DNA from: Chloroflexota bacterium
Lineage (GTDB): Bacteria > Chloroflexota > UBA6077 > CF-72
Assembly: GCA_019247135.1 (NCBI GenBank)
Contig: JAFAPL010000344.1
Span: forward strand, 1 to 21,352
DNA: 21,352 bases
Reading direction: 5' to 3'
The notes below the pieces were generated by a model. That model was given only the letters and a program-made list of their open reading frames with translations, was not told the DNA's origin and did not search any database. Below are positions 1-7,839 of the stretch, piece by piece. Position numbers and translations under genes: made by a program. The number at the start of each line of letters is the position of its first letter. Position 1 is the first letter of the stretch.

Positions 1-48
1 CCAGCTGAGAACTTCACGAAGGAATCAATCCTTTCGGCTTTGAGTTAG
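1..48 (+). CDS. Probable C-terminal tail of an upstream gene (partial)
   Basis: Frame 1 is open from the left edge and reads PAENFTKESILSALS before a TAG stop at 46-48. That stop shares one base with the GTG start of the next gene (TAGTG), the same junction seen at 21003-21007. The short peptide resembles the end of many GT4 glycosyltransferases, which often finish with a segment like 'AEEHFSREAILARF', so a glycosyltransferase tail is my guess. Only 15 codons are visible. The other two forward frames are closed or less convincing. Confidence 0.4.
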   Translation, partial: PAENFTKESILSALS

Positions 49-1274
49 TGAACGTGGCCAGATCTACGATCCTCGTTCTTACCAACCTGTTCCCACCGCA
101 CTATTTCGGCGGGTATGAGTTGGCTTGTGCCGACGTGGTCGAGGGTCTGCGCAAGAGAGGCTGGCATCCGCTTGTATTGACGAGCTCGGGAGGGACACGC
201 CTACCGCCGCGCGAGCCCGCTGTTTTAAGACTGCTGCAGCTCAATTTGCCCGGCATGGCGACTCCGCGGAGAACGATGGCAATAGCGGGGCCTATTTGGA
301 ATCGATTTGTGCTGCAGGTGGTGAGCAGTCTCGTCTCGGCGCGCATTCTTCACGTCTTCAATCCGTCAGGTCTGGGGGGTCTGCTCCTGGATGGCATCCA
401 CTCGCAGCCCCGACCCGTTGTGCATGACGTCTCGGATCCCTGGCTCTTGGACGCCTTCCGTGGAGATTTTTGGTTCAACTTTGTGAAGTCGCGCGCGGGC
501 ACACGTCCGAAGCGCATCGCGAAGGCCGCCTTGCTTCGTGGAATCCGGCAACTGCTGCCTGTTTATCCGATTGCACTTGACCTGACCAAGTCCTACTTTC
601 GGAGTCACTTCCTCAAAGAACAATTTGCCCGGAATGGCATGATTGTAGATGGCGTCCCAATCATCCATCATGGTATACGGATCGCGGACTTCGCCACATG
701 CGAGACGCCAGTGGACCGCTCGGCCATCTTGTTTGCCGGGCGGATCAGCCCGGAAAAAGGCGTTCACGTGATGCTCCAAGCTGTCGGCCTGCTCAAAGAT
801 AAGCCGTTGATGCTGGGGCGCCGAATCTCAGTTGTCGGGCCGTCTCCTGATCTCGACTACTGGCATACTGTCCAGAAGACGGCTCGCCAGATAACGAGCT
901 CGATGCAAATTGACCTCCGAGGGCAGATTCCGAGAAGACAGGTGCCCAACCTGCTGGCGAATCACGGCATTTTTGTGCTGCCGGCAGTGTGGGATGAACC
1001 ATTCAGCATAGGGTTGTTAGAAGCGATGGCGGCTGGACTTGCCGTGGTGGCAACGTCTACCGGCGGCTCTAGCGAGGTCCTCAGGGACGGCGAGAACGCA
1101 TTGGTTGTGCGCAGAGATGACCCACGCGAATTGGCCGACGCGTTGCTACGTGTGCTATCGGACGATGACTTGCGGCGTAGGCTTGCTCGGGGGGCACGCG
1201 AAAGCGTGCGACGCTTCGACCTTGACCAAAGCATTGACGCTATCGAAAGCCACATCCACCATGTGGCCACTTGA
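48..1274 (+). CDS. GT4-family glycosyltransferase
   Basis: This is a 408-residue GT-B fold enzyme of family GT4, expected to move a sugar from a nucleotide donor to a growing glycan at the cytoplasmic face of the membrane. The N-terminal Rossmann half opens with TILVLTNLFPPHYFGGYE; the GGYE near residue 21 is the usual acceptor-side glycine loop. The donor half starts near residue 225 with FAGRISPEKGVHVML. The E-x7-E motif is present as E317 and E325 in WDEPFSIGLLEAMAAG, followed by the familiar SSEVLRDGENALVV stretch. Length is normal for the family. The GTG start at 48 overlaps the preceding TAG by one base. A second GTG at 54 is a possible alternative, and no strong ribosome binding site is visible. 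Donor and acceptor cannot be told from sequence. Confidence 0.9.
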   Translation: MNVARSTILVLTNLFPPHYFGGYELACADVVEGLRKRGWHPLVLTSSGGTRLPPREPAVLRLLQLNLPGMATPRRTMAIAGPIWNRFVLQVVSSLVSARILHVFNPSGLGGLLLDGIHSQPRPVVHDVSDPWLLDAFRGDFWFNFVKSRAGTRPKRIAKAALLRGIRQLLPVYPIALDLTKSYFRSHFLKEQFARNGMIVDGVPIIHHGIRIADFATCETPVDRSAILFAGRISPEKGVHVMLQAVGLLKDKPLMLGRRISVVGPSPDLDYWHTVQKTARQITSSMQIDLRGQIPRRQVPNLLANHGIFVLPAVWDEPFSIGLLEAMAAGLAVVATSTGGSSEVLRDGENALVVRRDDPRELADALLRVLSDDDLRRRLARGARESVRRFDLDQSIDAIESHIHHVAT

Positions 1275-1342
1275 GACGAAATACAAATTCAGTACAGAGT
1301 TCCAGACTGCTCGATCAATAACGATCGCGGAGTTACTCCAAG
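1275..1342 (+). other. Short intergenic gap, relatively A/T-rich
   Basis: This 68-base gap is the largest clear non-coding stretch between complete genes, apart from the region after 13582. It is visibly richer in A and T than its neighbours. GGAG at 1329-1332 lies ten bases before the ATG at 1343 and is a plausible ribosome binding site. A 5-bp inverted repeat (CGATC at 1312, GATCG at 1323) is too short to call a terminator. I see no convincing -35/-10 pair. Confidence 0.5.
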
Positions 1343-3718
1343 ATGTTGCGGTGGCGTGAACAGCCCGTGGTACCCAGGCCCTCAGTAGATCTGTCGGTCG
1401 TAGTGAATGCGCATCGCGAAGGTCGGCTGTTGCACCGCACCTTGCGAAGCGTTCAGCGTTCGCGCGAGTGCGCCGCGTCCGTGGGCATTAGCACTGAACT
1501 GATCGTTGTGGTTGATGTGCCCGACGAGCCGACCCTGCAGTACCTGCGCGGACATTCGCCGGATGGTGCACTCATCGAGCCCACGAGCTTCGGTGATCTC
1601 GCGCTGGCACGCAACCGCGGCGTGGAAGTAGCCGCCGGACGATTCGTCGCGTTCCTCGACGGCGATGACCTGATGGGCCAGACCTGGCTGGCAGCGGCGT
1701 TCCGCCAGGCGTGCGGCGCGCGCGTCGACTGCGTCTATTACCCCGAATACGTCGTCCAATTCGAGAATCTTGATTTGTTCATCCATTCGCGAGGAACACA
1801 GGATGGACAGTTTCGAGCAACGGACCTCCTCGAACATAATTGCTGGAACTCAGCGCACTTCCTTGCTCCGCGCACTGTGCTCCAGCAACTGCCGTTTACA
1901 CCAACACCGATCTCATCGGGTTTCGGCTACGAGGACTGGCACTGGTATGCCGAGCTCGTCGCACGCGGCACGGATATCGTTATCGTGCCCGAAACATGCA
2001 TGTTTTACCGTAGGAAGTTGCGAGGTTCGCAATACGCCGCCAGTCAGGCCGCAGATGTGGTAGTTCAACCATCACGTCTGTTCGACCCTGAACGGTTTGC
2101 GCTGCTGTTTGGTTGGGACATGGCGCGGCAAGTGACTACCCCAGCGACCGATGCGATGCCGGCGCGCACCCCGGACCGCGCGAGCCAGCGTCTCAGACGT
2201 TACGCCGGATGGTCTTACCGTCACGCTGCACCGTGGCTCAGGCCAGTCGTGGCAACCAGCCCCTGGCTACGCCACAGAATCCAGCGCCTCATTGCGCCAT
2301 TCAGAACTGCCCCAACTCCCCAACGCCAGTTCCCCAACTGGCTGCTCGCTGAGTGGCGCCGCATGCATGACGTCGAGCCAACCATCTTTCCCGAACAGTC
2401 GCTGTTGAACACGATCGTCGAATACCAGGTCCCGCGCTCGAGAATTGCCGCCAGCTATGTGGATTTATGTCGTCGCTATGGAAGCGGCGTATCTCACCTG
2501 CTACTGGTGCCATGGTTGAAGGCGGGCGGCTCAGACCTCGAAACCATCAACTACGCGCGTGCCCTCGCACATGAGGGCCTCGCAACTGGCGTCGTGGTCA
2601 TCGCCACCGAAAATGTGGTTTCCCCATGGGCCGAACGGTTGCCAGACAATGTCCGCTTCATCGACTTCGGTAGACTCTACGGCTCCTTATGGCGACAGGA
2701 CCAGGAGAAACTGCTGACGCGTCTTGTGCTGCAGATGCGGCCAGCCGTTGTCCACATCATCAATTCGGACCTGGCGTATCGTGTCCTGCGGCGACACGGC
2801 CAAGCCCTGCGCTCTGCCTCACGTATCTTCGTAAGCATATTCTGTCCAGACGAAACCCCAGAGGGCATGTCCGTCGGCTATGCATTCAACTACCTCCCCG
2901 ACTGCTTCGATTACATCGACGGCGTCTTCTCAGATAATCAGACGGTTCTCGATCTGCTCAGGCGTACCTACGCTTTCGATCCTGCCAAACTCCACACGCA
3001 CTACCAGCCGCTGCACTCCCCGCCACGCTTGGCCGTCCCGCCCTCCGCGACACACACCAGACTCAATGTCCTCTGGGCCGGCCGACTCGATCGACAGAAA
3101 CGTCCAGATTTGTTGCTGGCTATCGCCGACGCAAGTGCGTCATTACCAATAACATTTCACGTCTACGGTTCCAGCCTGATCGATGGTGACCTGTACTCCC
3201 ACCAGTTTACCCGCCACCCTAATGTGGAGTACCACGGCTCATTTGATGGCTTCGCTGACATTCCTCCTACTGCCTACGACGTGTTTCTCCACACCGCCCA
3301 GTGGGAAGGTTTACCCAACATCCTCATGGAAGCGATCGCCACCGGACTGCCAGTCATCGCAGCTGACGTCGGCGGCGTCCGCGAACTCATTCGCAACCAT
3401 GACACGGGGTTCCTCATCACTCCTTACGACGATGTGGCGCAATACGTGCGTTGCCTGCATGCTCTGCACCGAGATCCAAGCCTGCTCACTACTGTGCTCG
3501 CCAACGCGCATCGCTTGCTCAACGAACGACATTCCTGGCGATACTTCGTCGCCACCCTCCAGGCTCAACCTGGCTATACCCTGCCCCAGCACCAGACCAC
3601 TCCTCATGCCTCGCATTCCCAATGTTCCGCTCTGCCCTACTCTAGTCTCACTATCCCACCTCGGCCCGATCTCCCTCACGTCATCCATCATCCCACCGCG
3701 AGCCGCGGAAGTGCGTAA
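1343..3718 (+). CDS. Two-domain glycosyltransferase, GT2 + GT4 fusion
   Basis: At 791 residues this is about twice the usual size and holds two glycosyltransferase domains. Residues about 14-250 form a GT-A domain of family GT2: LSVVVNAHREGRLL opens the fold, DGDD at 106-109 is the metal/nucleotide-binding aspartate motif, and GYEDWHWY with E197/D198 matches the catalytic-base region. From about residue 390 a GT-B domain of family GT4 follows: WAGRLDRQKRPD around G580, then E655 and E663 forming E-x7-E in EGLPNILMEAIATG. Such fusions can add two consecutive sugars, which is inference here. The last 45 or so residues are rich in Pro, Ser, Thr and His and look non-domain. The start is ATG 1343 with GGAG ten bases upstream. 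The 3' half is strongly C-rich on the coding strand, unlike the next gene, which starts inside this gene's last bases. Confidence 0.88.
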   Translation: MLRWREQPVVPRPSVDLSVVVNAHREGRLLHRTLRSVQRSRECAASVGISTELIVVVDVPDEPTLQYLRGHSPDGALIEPTSFGDLALARNRGVEVAAGRFVAFLDGDDLMGQTWLAAAFRQACGARVDCVYYPEYVVQFENLDLFIHSRGTQDGQFRATDLLEHNCWNSAHFLAPRTVLQQLPFTPTPISSGFGYEDWHWYAELVARGTDIVIVPETCMFYRRKLRGSQYAASQAADVVVQPSRLFDPERFALLFGWDMARQVTTPATDAMPARTPDRASQRLRRYAGWSYRHAAPWLRPVVATSPWLRHRIQRLIAPFRTAPTPQRQFPNWLLAEWRRMHDVEPTIFPEQSLLNTIVEYQVPRSRIAASYVDLCRRYGSGVSHLLLVPWLKAGGSDLETINYARALAHEGLATGVVVIATENVVSPWAERLPDNVRFIDFGRLYGSLWRQDQEKLLTRLVLQMRPAVVHIINSDLAYRVLRRHGQALRSASRIFVSIFCPDETPEGMSVGYAFNYLPDCFDYIDGVFSDNQTVLDLLRRTYAFDPAKLHTHYQPLHSPPRLAVPPSATHTRLNVLWAGRLDRQKRPDLLLAIADASASLPITFHVYGSSLIDGDLYSHQFTRHPNVEYHGSFDGFADIPPTAYDVFLHTAQWEGLPNILMEAIATGLPVIAADVGGVRELIRNHDTGFLITPYDDVAQYVRCLHALHRDPSLLTTVLANAHRLLNERHSWRYFVATLQAQPGYTLPQHQTTPHASHSQCSALPYSSLTIPPRPDLPHVIHHPTASRGSA

Positions 3719-5615
3719 GCTCGTCGGGGCTGCGCTGCGTGCACTTGATCCGACGACATCTAGAACCCCGTTGCAGGCGCAGTGCGCAATTGGCAAGTCG
3801 TTGGTCTGCCCCGAACACATAAATGCTGTTCCTCTGGCTGTCCATGGGACATGGCTGGCCGTAACCGTGGTCGGACTCTGGCATTTGGCTCAGTATGGAC
3901 TATCGATTCCCACCTGGGATGATTGGAACATCATTCCGTATGCGGCGGGGCGAGAGCCGATCACGTGGGGCTGGTTGTGGTCGTTCCATATGGATCACCG
4001 CATTCCGCTGCCGCGGTTGCTGTTCGTGGCGCTCTTCAGACTGAGTGGTGGTGATGTTCGAGCCGTCATGCTGCTCAACGTGCTCTTGCTCAGCGGTGCG
4101 GCGCTGCTCGGCATGCTTGTCGCTCGGCAACGGACAGGACACACCCGAGTCACCGACGCGCTCATCCCGCTCAGTCTGGTGGGCATCGCCAATTACGCAA
4201 ATCTCCTCTCGGCCAATCAGATCCAGTACATCTCGTCGATTGCGCTGTTCGCCGTGGTGGTGTACCTGCTCATGGGGCGACCGGAGTGGTTCGGGTTGTC
4301 GACGGTTGCAGTCATTGGGATCTGCTCCATCTGCCTGCCGCTCACCGGCAGCACGGGCCTGGCGCTGACGATACCGCAGATCGCGGTGCTTCCGCTGGCC
4401 GCATGGCAGCATCGCGAGCGGCGGGAACGGAGCGTCCGGTTGGCGCGCTGGCTGGCTGTCCTGGTTGCGGTGGTGCTGGTGGCTCTCGTGGCGGCGTACA
4501 ACGTCTTCGGCGAGCGGCCAGACTCGGCGGTGAGTCAGCCGGCGTCGAGCATCCAGGAAATGTTCGTGACCATCGCCCAATTCGCCGCGGTCTCGTTCGC
4601 GGCGCCCCCGTTCTCGTTCAGCACGCCCGCGCGATTGAGCAACAGCCTGCCAGGAATGGTCACGGCGTACTTTTCAGCGGATTGGGTCGCTCGAACATGG
4701 CGATTGCGTGCAGTCGTCTTGCTTGGCGCTCTCGGGATTGCCGTCATCGGCCTCGCGCTGCCAGTGGTACGCCGTCAGCGACCAATGCGACAGGCGCTCG
4801 GCGCGCTCGGTTGCCTGGCAGCCGTGGGCACGCTCGCATTTGCGATCGGCTATGCACGAGGGTCGGCGTTGGAACAGCGCTACATCACGCTCGGCGCGGT
4901 GCTGCTTGTCGTCACCTACTTATGCCTGCGGCTGGTGCGACATTCAGCCGCCACGGCAGCCTCGTGGGCTCTATTGATGATCAGTCTCGTGTTGTTGCCG
5001 TGGAACGTGTTCCAGGCGATCAGTTTCGGTGAGACGCGCAGGGCATTCGAGGCTGACCTGGTTTCCGACATCCGCGCCGGCGTCCCAGTTGACGTCCTCG
5101 GCACGCGATATTACGAGCATCTGTGGGGCGATCCTTCACTCGCCACGAGTGTGCTCAAGGAGATGCGCGACGACAACATTGGACCATTTGCGTCTGGCGA
5201 TCTGGTGCTGAACGAGGCGCCACCAGCAGTTGTGGCCGAGCAGCCTCTGAGCACAGCGCCGACGAGCGCGCACAACATGAGCCTGTTCGAAGACCAGTGG
5301 AGCGGTCGTGGGAGTGATTCTTATTTGCTCTACGCCGTTGATTCCCCGCGCGTGGCGGGTGTGCGGTTAAAATACCGACTCTCGAACGCGACGTCCAGTC
5401 CCGCTTTGCTGCAGGTTGCCTGGTCCGAATCCTCAGCACCGGAATTCGACCAGCCAGGGCACGCGTTTGTGCGCTCTTCCGCTCGTGCGGACGGACAGCC
5501 GGAGGAAGTCGTCGCCTGGATCGATGCGCCGGTGAACACGCTGCGGGTTACGCCCGACAACAAGGCCACATCGTTCACACTCGACGAAATTGTGCTTCTT
5601 CTCTCCAGCTCATGA
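3711..5615 (+). CDS. GT-C-like multi-pass membrane protein with C-terminal beta domain
   Basis: This predicted integral membrane protein has 634 residues and about ten hydrophobic spans. The first (about 42-62) is followed by the loop PTWDDWNIIPYAAG with WDDW at 69-72, then SFHMDHRIPLPRL at 91-103. An acidic motif in the first large outer loop is the hallmark of GT-C enzymes, which use polyprenyl-phosphate sugars on the non-cytoplasmic side. A related 'W-D-E-W ... H-x-E-H-R' pattern occurs in uncharacterised bacterial membrane proteins. After the last span (about 420-445) lies a soluble region of about 190 residues ending in VNTLRVTPDNKATSFTLDEIVLL. This resembles beta-sandwich domains attached to polysaccharide enzymes. 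I chose GTG 3711, which overlaps the previous stop by eight bases (GTGCGTAA). An ATG at 3606 is in frame but would overlap by 113 bases with unlikely sequence. Substrate is unknown. Confidence 0.75.
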   Translation: MRKLVGAALRALDPTTSRTPLQAQCAIGKSLVCPEHINAVPLAVHGTWLAVTVVGLWHLAQYGLSIPTWDDWNIIPYAAGREPITWGWLWSFHMDHRIPLPRLLFVALFRLSGGDVRAVMLLNVLLLSGAALLGMLVARQRTGHTRVTDALIPLSLVGIANYANLLSANQIQYISSIALFAVVVYLLMGRPEWFGLSTVAVIGICSICLPLTGSTGLALTIPQIAVLPLAAWQHRERRERSVRLARWLAVLVAVVLVALVAAYNVFGERPDSAVSQPASSIQEMFVTIAQFAAVSFAAPPFSFSTPARLSNSLPGMVTAYFSADWVARTWRLRAVVLLGALGIAVIGLALPVVRRQRPMRQALGALGCLAAVGTLAFAIGYARGSALEQRYITLGAVLLVVTYLCLRLVRHSAATAASWALLMISLVLLPWNVFQAISFGETRRAFEADLVSDIRAGVPVDVLGTRYYEHLWGDPSLATSVLKEMRDDNIGPFASGDLVLNEAPPAVVAEQPLSTAPTSAHNMSLFEDQWSGRGSDSYLLYAVDSPRVAGVRLKYRLSNATSSPALLQVAWSESSAPEFDQPGHAFVRSSARADGQPEEVVAWIDAPVNTLRVTPDNKATSFTLDEIVLLLSSS

Positions 5616-5616
5616 C

Positions 5617-5620
5617 GGAG
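5617..5620 (+). promoter_or_regulatory. Ribosome binding site for the 5626 gene
   Basis: GGAG lies five bases before the GTG at 5626 and just after the stop of the membrane-protein gene. It decides the start in favour of GTG 5626 over the in-frame TTG at 5590, which has no such motif and would add a non-homologous stretch before the Rossmann strand. Confidence 0.6.
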
Positions 5621-5625
5621 ACACT

Positions 5626-7833
5626 GTGCGGCTGCTGATCCTCGGCGGCGGAGCCGTGGTGACCGAGTATTACCTGCCCGCCTTGCGCGCGCTGGGCTGG
5701 CTGGAGGACGCGGTCGTGGTCGACCCGTCTCGACGAGCGCTGGAGTCACTTCACGCGGTGGCTCCTTCGCTGCGGGTGGACGCGATCGGGTTCGACGCGG
5801 CCCTTGCGGATCCGTCGGTCGGCGACCGCTTCGACGCGGCCATCATCGCGCTCCCGAACGCGCTCCACGAGCGCGCGGTGGCGACTGCGTTGCACCGTGG
5901 TTTGAACGTCCTGTGCGAAAAACCGCTCGCGATGACCCGCGACGCGTGCTGCAGCCTCGCGGACCTCGCGCGAACCGCAAACCGAACACTCGCCGTAGGC
6001 ATGGTCCGCCGTCTGGTGCCGAGTTTCGAGCTGCTCCAGGCCGCCTTGCGGCGCAAGCTCATCGGCGACCTGGTTCGCATCGAGATCCAGGATGGCGAGC
6101 CGTACGCGTGGCTGTCGGACTCCGGTGCATTCTTTCGGCCCGAAAACGGCGGAGTGCTGGCGGATATGGGCGTGCACTACCTGGATTGGCTGCAGGAGAT
6201 CTGCGGGCCGTTGACGCCCCTCGCGTATTCGGACGATTGGCGGGGTGGCGTGGAAGCCAATGCGGAGCTCGAGCTTAAGAATGGCGCCGGCCTGACGGCG
6301 CGGCTGAAGCTGTCACGCACGCGGCGCTTGCGGAACGAAATGGTGTGCTATGGCACGGCTGGGACGCTGAGCCTGAGAAAAGACGAGCTCGACCGGTGCG
6401 CATGGCAAACCGCGGACGGTGAAACACTGCTGGTGCGGGACGAGCCCGGCGCGGATCAGCTGGAGAGCGCGTTCGTGCGTGAGCTGGTGGAGTTTGGCGG
6501 GAGTATCGAGCGTGGAACGCCGCCCCGCGTGCCGGCCGAAGAAGCGACCAAGACGGTCGATGTCATCGAGTGGGCCTATGCGCACCACACTGACAGGCAT
6601 CCGCGCTCTCGCGGCGCGGCGGACGCTCCGAGTGGTGCTGGCCCGAAACGCGACGACACAGCCATGCCCGACGGTAAAGTCTTCGTTACTGGCGGAACGG
6701 GGTTCATTGGATCGCACCTGATCCAGCGATTGGCCGAGACGCCCCAGAACGCGATCGTCGCACCGGTGCGCAGCTATCGCACGTGTGCGGAGATCGCACG
6801 GTACCCAGTCGACATGCCACGGCTTGATCTGCTCGATCCTGCTTCGGTACGCCAGGCGATCCGTGGCTCGCGGTACGTCTTTCACCTGGCCTACGGCAGA
6901 GACGAGGCGGATGCGGAGCGCGTCACGGTCCAGGGCACGCGCACGGTGGTGGAGGCTGCCATCGCGGAGCGCTGTCAAGCCGTCGTCATTCTGAGCACCA
7001 TCTATGTGTTCGGCCGACCGGACGGTGCAGTCAACGAGTCCTGGCCGTACTCGCCAATCGGTGGCACGTATGGACGGACGAAGGCCCAGATGGAGCGCTG
7101 GTGTCTCGAGCGCAGCGCGACGTCGGGCGAGACGCGAATGGTCGTGCTGAACCCGGGCTGCGTGTACGGTCCGCGCGGCGGCGCCTACACCGAGATGCCC
7201 GTGCAAATGGCGCGAGACGGAGGGTTCTGCTGGATCGACCAGGGCCAGGGCACGATGAATTACGCGTACGTCGACAACGTGGTCGACGCGATATTCGCGG
7301 CCGCGACGTGCCCAGAAGCACACGGCCAGCGATTCATCGTGTGTGACGGTGCGACAACCTGGCGCAGCTTTTTCGAGGAGCTGTTCGGTCCGGAGCTCGC
7401 CAGGAGCGTGCCGTCGTATACGCCTCGAGAGCTGCATGAGATTCACGCCACGAGGCCGCGGCCCAGTGTGGCTGATGTGGCACGCCTGATCGTGCGGAAC
7501 CAGGAAGTGCGCACGGCCGTACGCGAATCCAGAGCAGGCGAGCTGGCGCTGAAGACGGTGGACCGAGTGGCACCACGGCTGCTGCAGGGGGTGCGGGCAC
7601 AGCCGCGGCGAAACGGTGTGCACGCCGCGAGCGAACCGATGGGAGCGCCGCTGCCGCCGGAGTGGCTCGCAGACCTCTATGCACCATCGCGGTCGGTCTA
7701 CGTTGCGGATAAAGCGCGGCGTGTGCTCGGCTGGTCGCCGCGGGTGGACCTGGTGGATGGGCTGGCGAGAACACGCAGGTGGCTGGTAGAGAACGGCCTC
7801 GCTGACTCGGCGACGTGCTCGGCGGTGTCGTAA
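5626..7833 (+). CDS. Gfo/Idh/MocA oxidoreductase fused to an SDR epimerase/dehydratase
   Basis: This protein has 735 residues and carries two complete NAD(P)-dependent enzymes in one frame. Residues 1-325 are Gfo/Idh/MocA type: LLILGGGAVVTEYYLPAL is the dinucleotide-binding start, CEKPLA with E98-K99-P100 is the conserved motif, and GGVLADMGVHYLDWL at 175-189 carries the expected catalytic-region D180, H184 and D187. A polar linker (about 326-346) leads to an extended SDR domain beginning near M347: VTGGTGFIGSHL is the glycine-rich loop, and S457, Y482 and K486 (YGRTK) form the catalytic triad. In glycan clusters, Gfo/Idh/MocA proteins reduce or oxidise keto-sugar nucleotides, and extended SDRs act as epimerases, dehydratases or reductases. 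The fusion suggests consecutive steps on one nucleotide sugar; that is inference. ATG 6664 (codon 347) could also permit internal initiation. The start is GTG with a good ribosome binding site. Confidence 0.88.
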   Translation: MRLLILGGGAVVTEYYLPALRALGWLEDAVVVDPSRRALESLHAVAPSLRVDAIGFDAALADPSVGDRFDAAIIALPNALHERAVATALHRGLNVLCEKPLAMTRDACCSLADLARTANRTLAVGMVRRLVPSFELLQAALRRKLIGDLVRIEIQDGEPYAWLSDSGAFFRPENGGVLADMGVHYLDWLQEICGPLTPLAYSDDWRGGVEANAELELKNGAGLTARLKLSRTRRLRNEMVCYGTAGTLSLRKDELDRCAWQTADGETLLVRDEPGADQLESAFVRELVEFGGSIERGTPPRVPAEEATKTVDVIEWAYAHHTDRHPRSRGAADAPSGAGPKRDDTAMPDGKVFVTGGTGFIGSHLIQRLAETPQNAIVAPVRSYRTCAEIARYPVDMPRLDLLDPASVRQAIRGSRYVFHLAYGRDEADAERVTVQGTRTVVEAAIAERCQAVVILSTIYVFGRPDGAVNESWPYSPIGGTYGRTKAQMERWCLERSATSGETRMVVLNPGCVYGPRGGAYTEMPVQMARDGGFCWIDQGQGTMNYAYVDNVVDAIFAAATCPEAHGQRFIVCDGATTWRSFFEELFGPELARSVPSYTPRELHEIHATRPRPSVADVARLIVRNQEVRTAVRESRAGELALKTVDRVAPRLLQGVRAQPRRNGVHAASEPMGAPLPPEWLADLYAPSRSVYVADKARRVLGWSPRVDLVDGLARTRRWLVENGLADSATCSAVS

Positions 7834-7839
7834 GCGTAG

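Noticed and set aside
1312..1327. Short inverted repeat CGATC/GATCG in the gap before 1343
   Set aside because: Only five base pairs, expected by chance; no supporting promoter or terminator features.
3183..3710. Upstream extension of the membrane-protein frame
   Set aside because: It overlaps the GT4 domain of the 1343 gene and encodes sequence unlike any protein domain; the GTG at 3711 is preferred.
6313..7623. Long open frame on the minus strand
   Set aside because: It lies wholly within the well-supported plus-strand fusion gene and has Arg/His/Ala-rich low-complexity sequence typical of antisense shadows in high-GC DNA.
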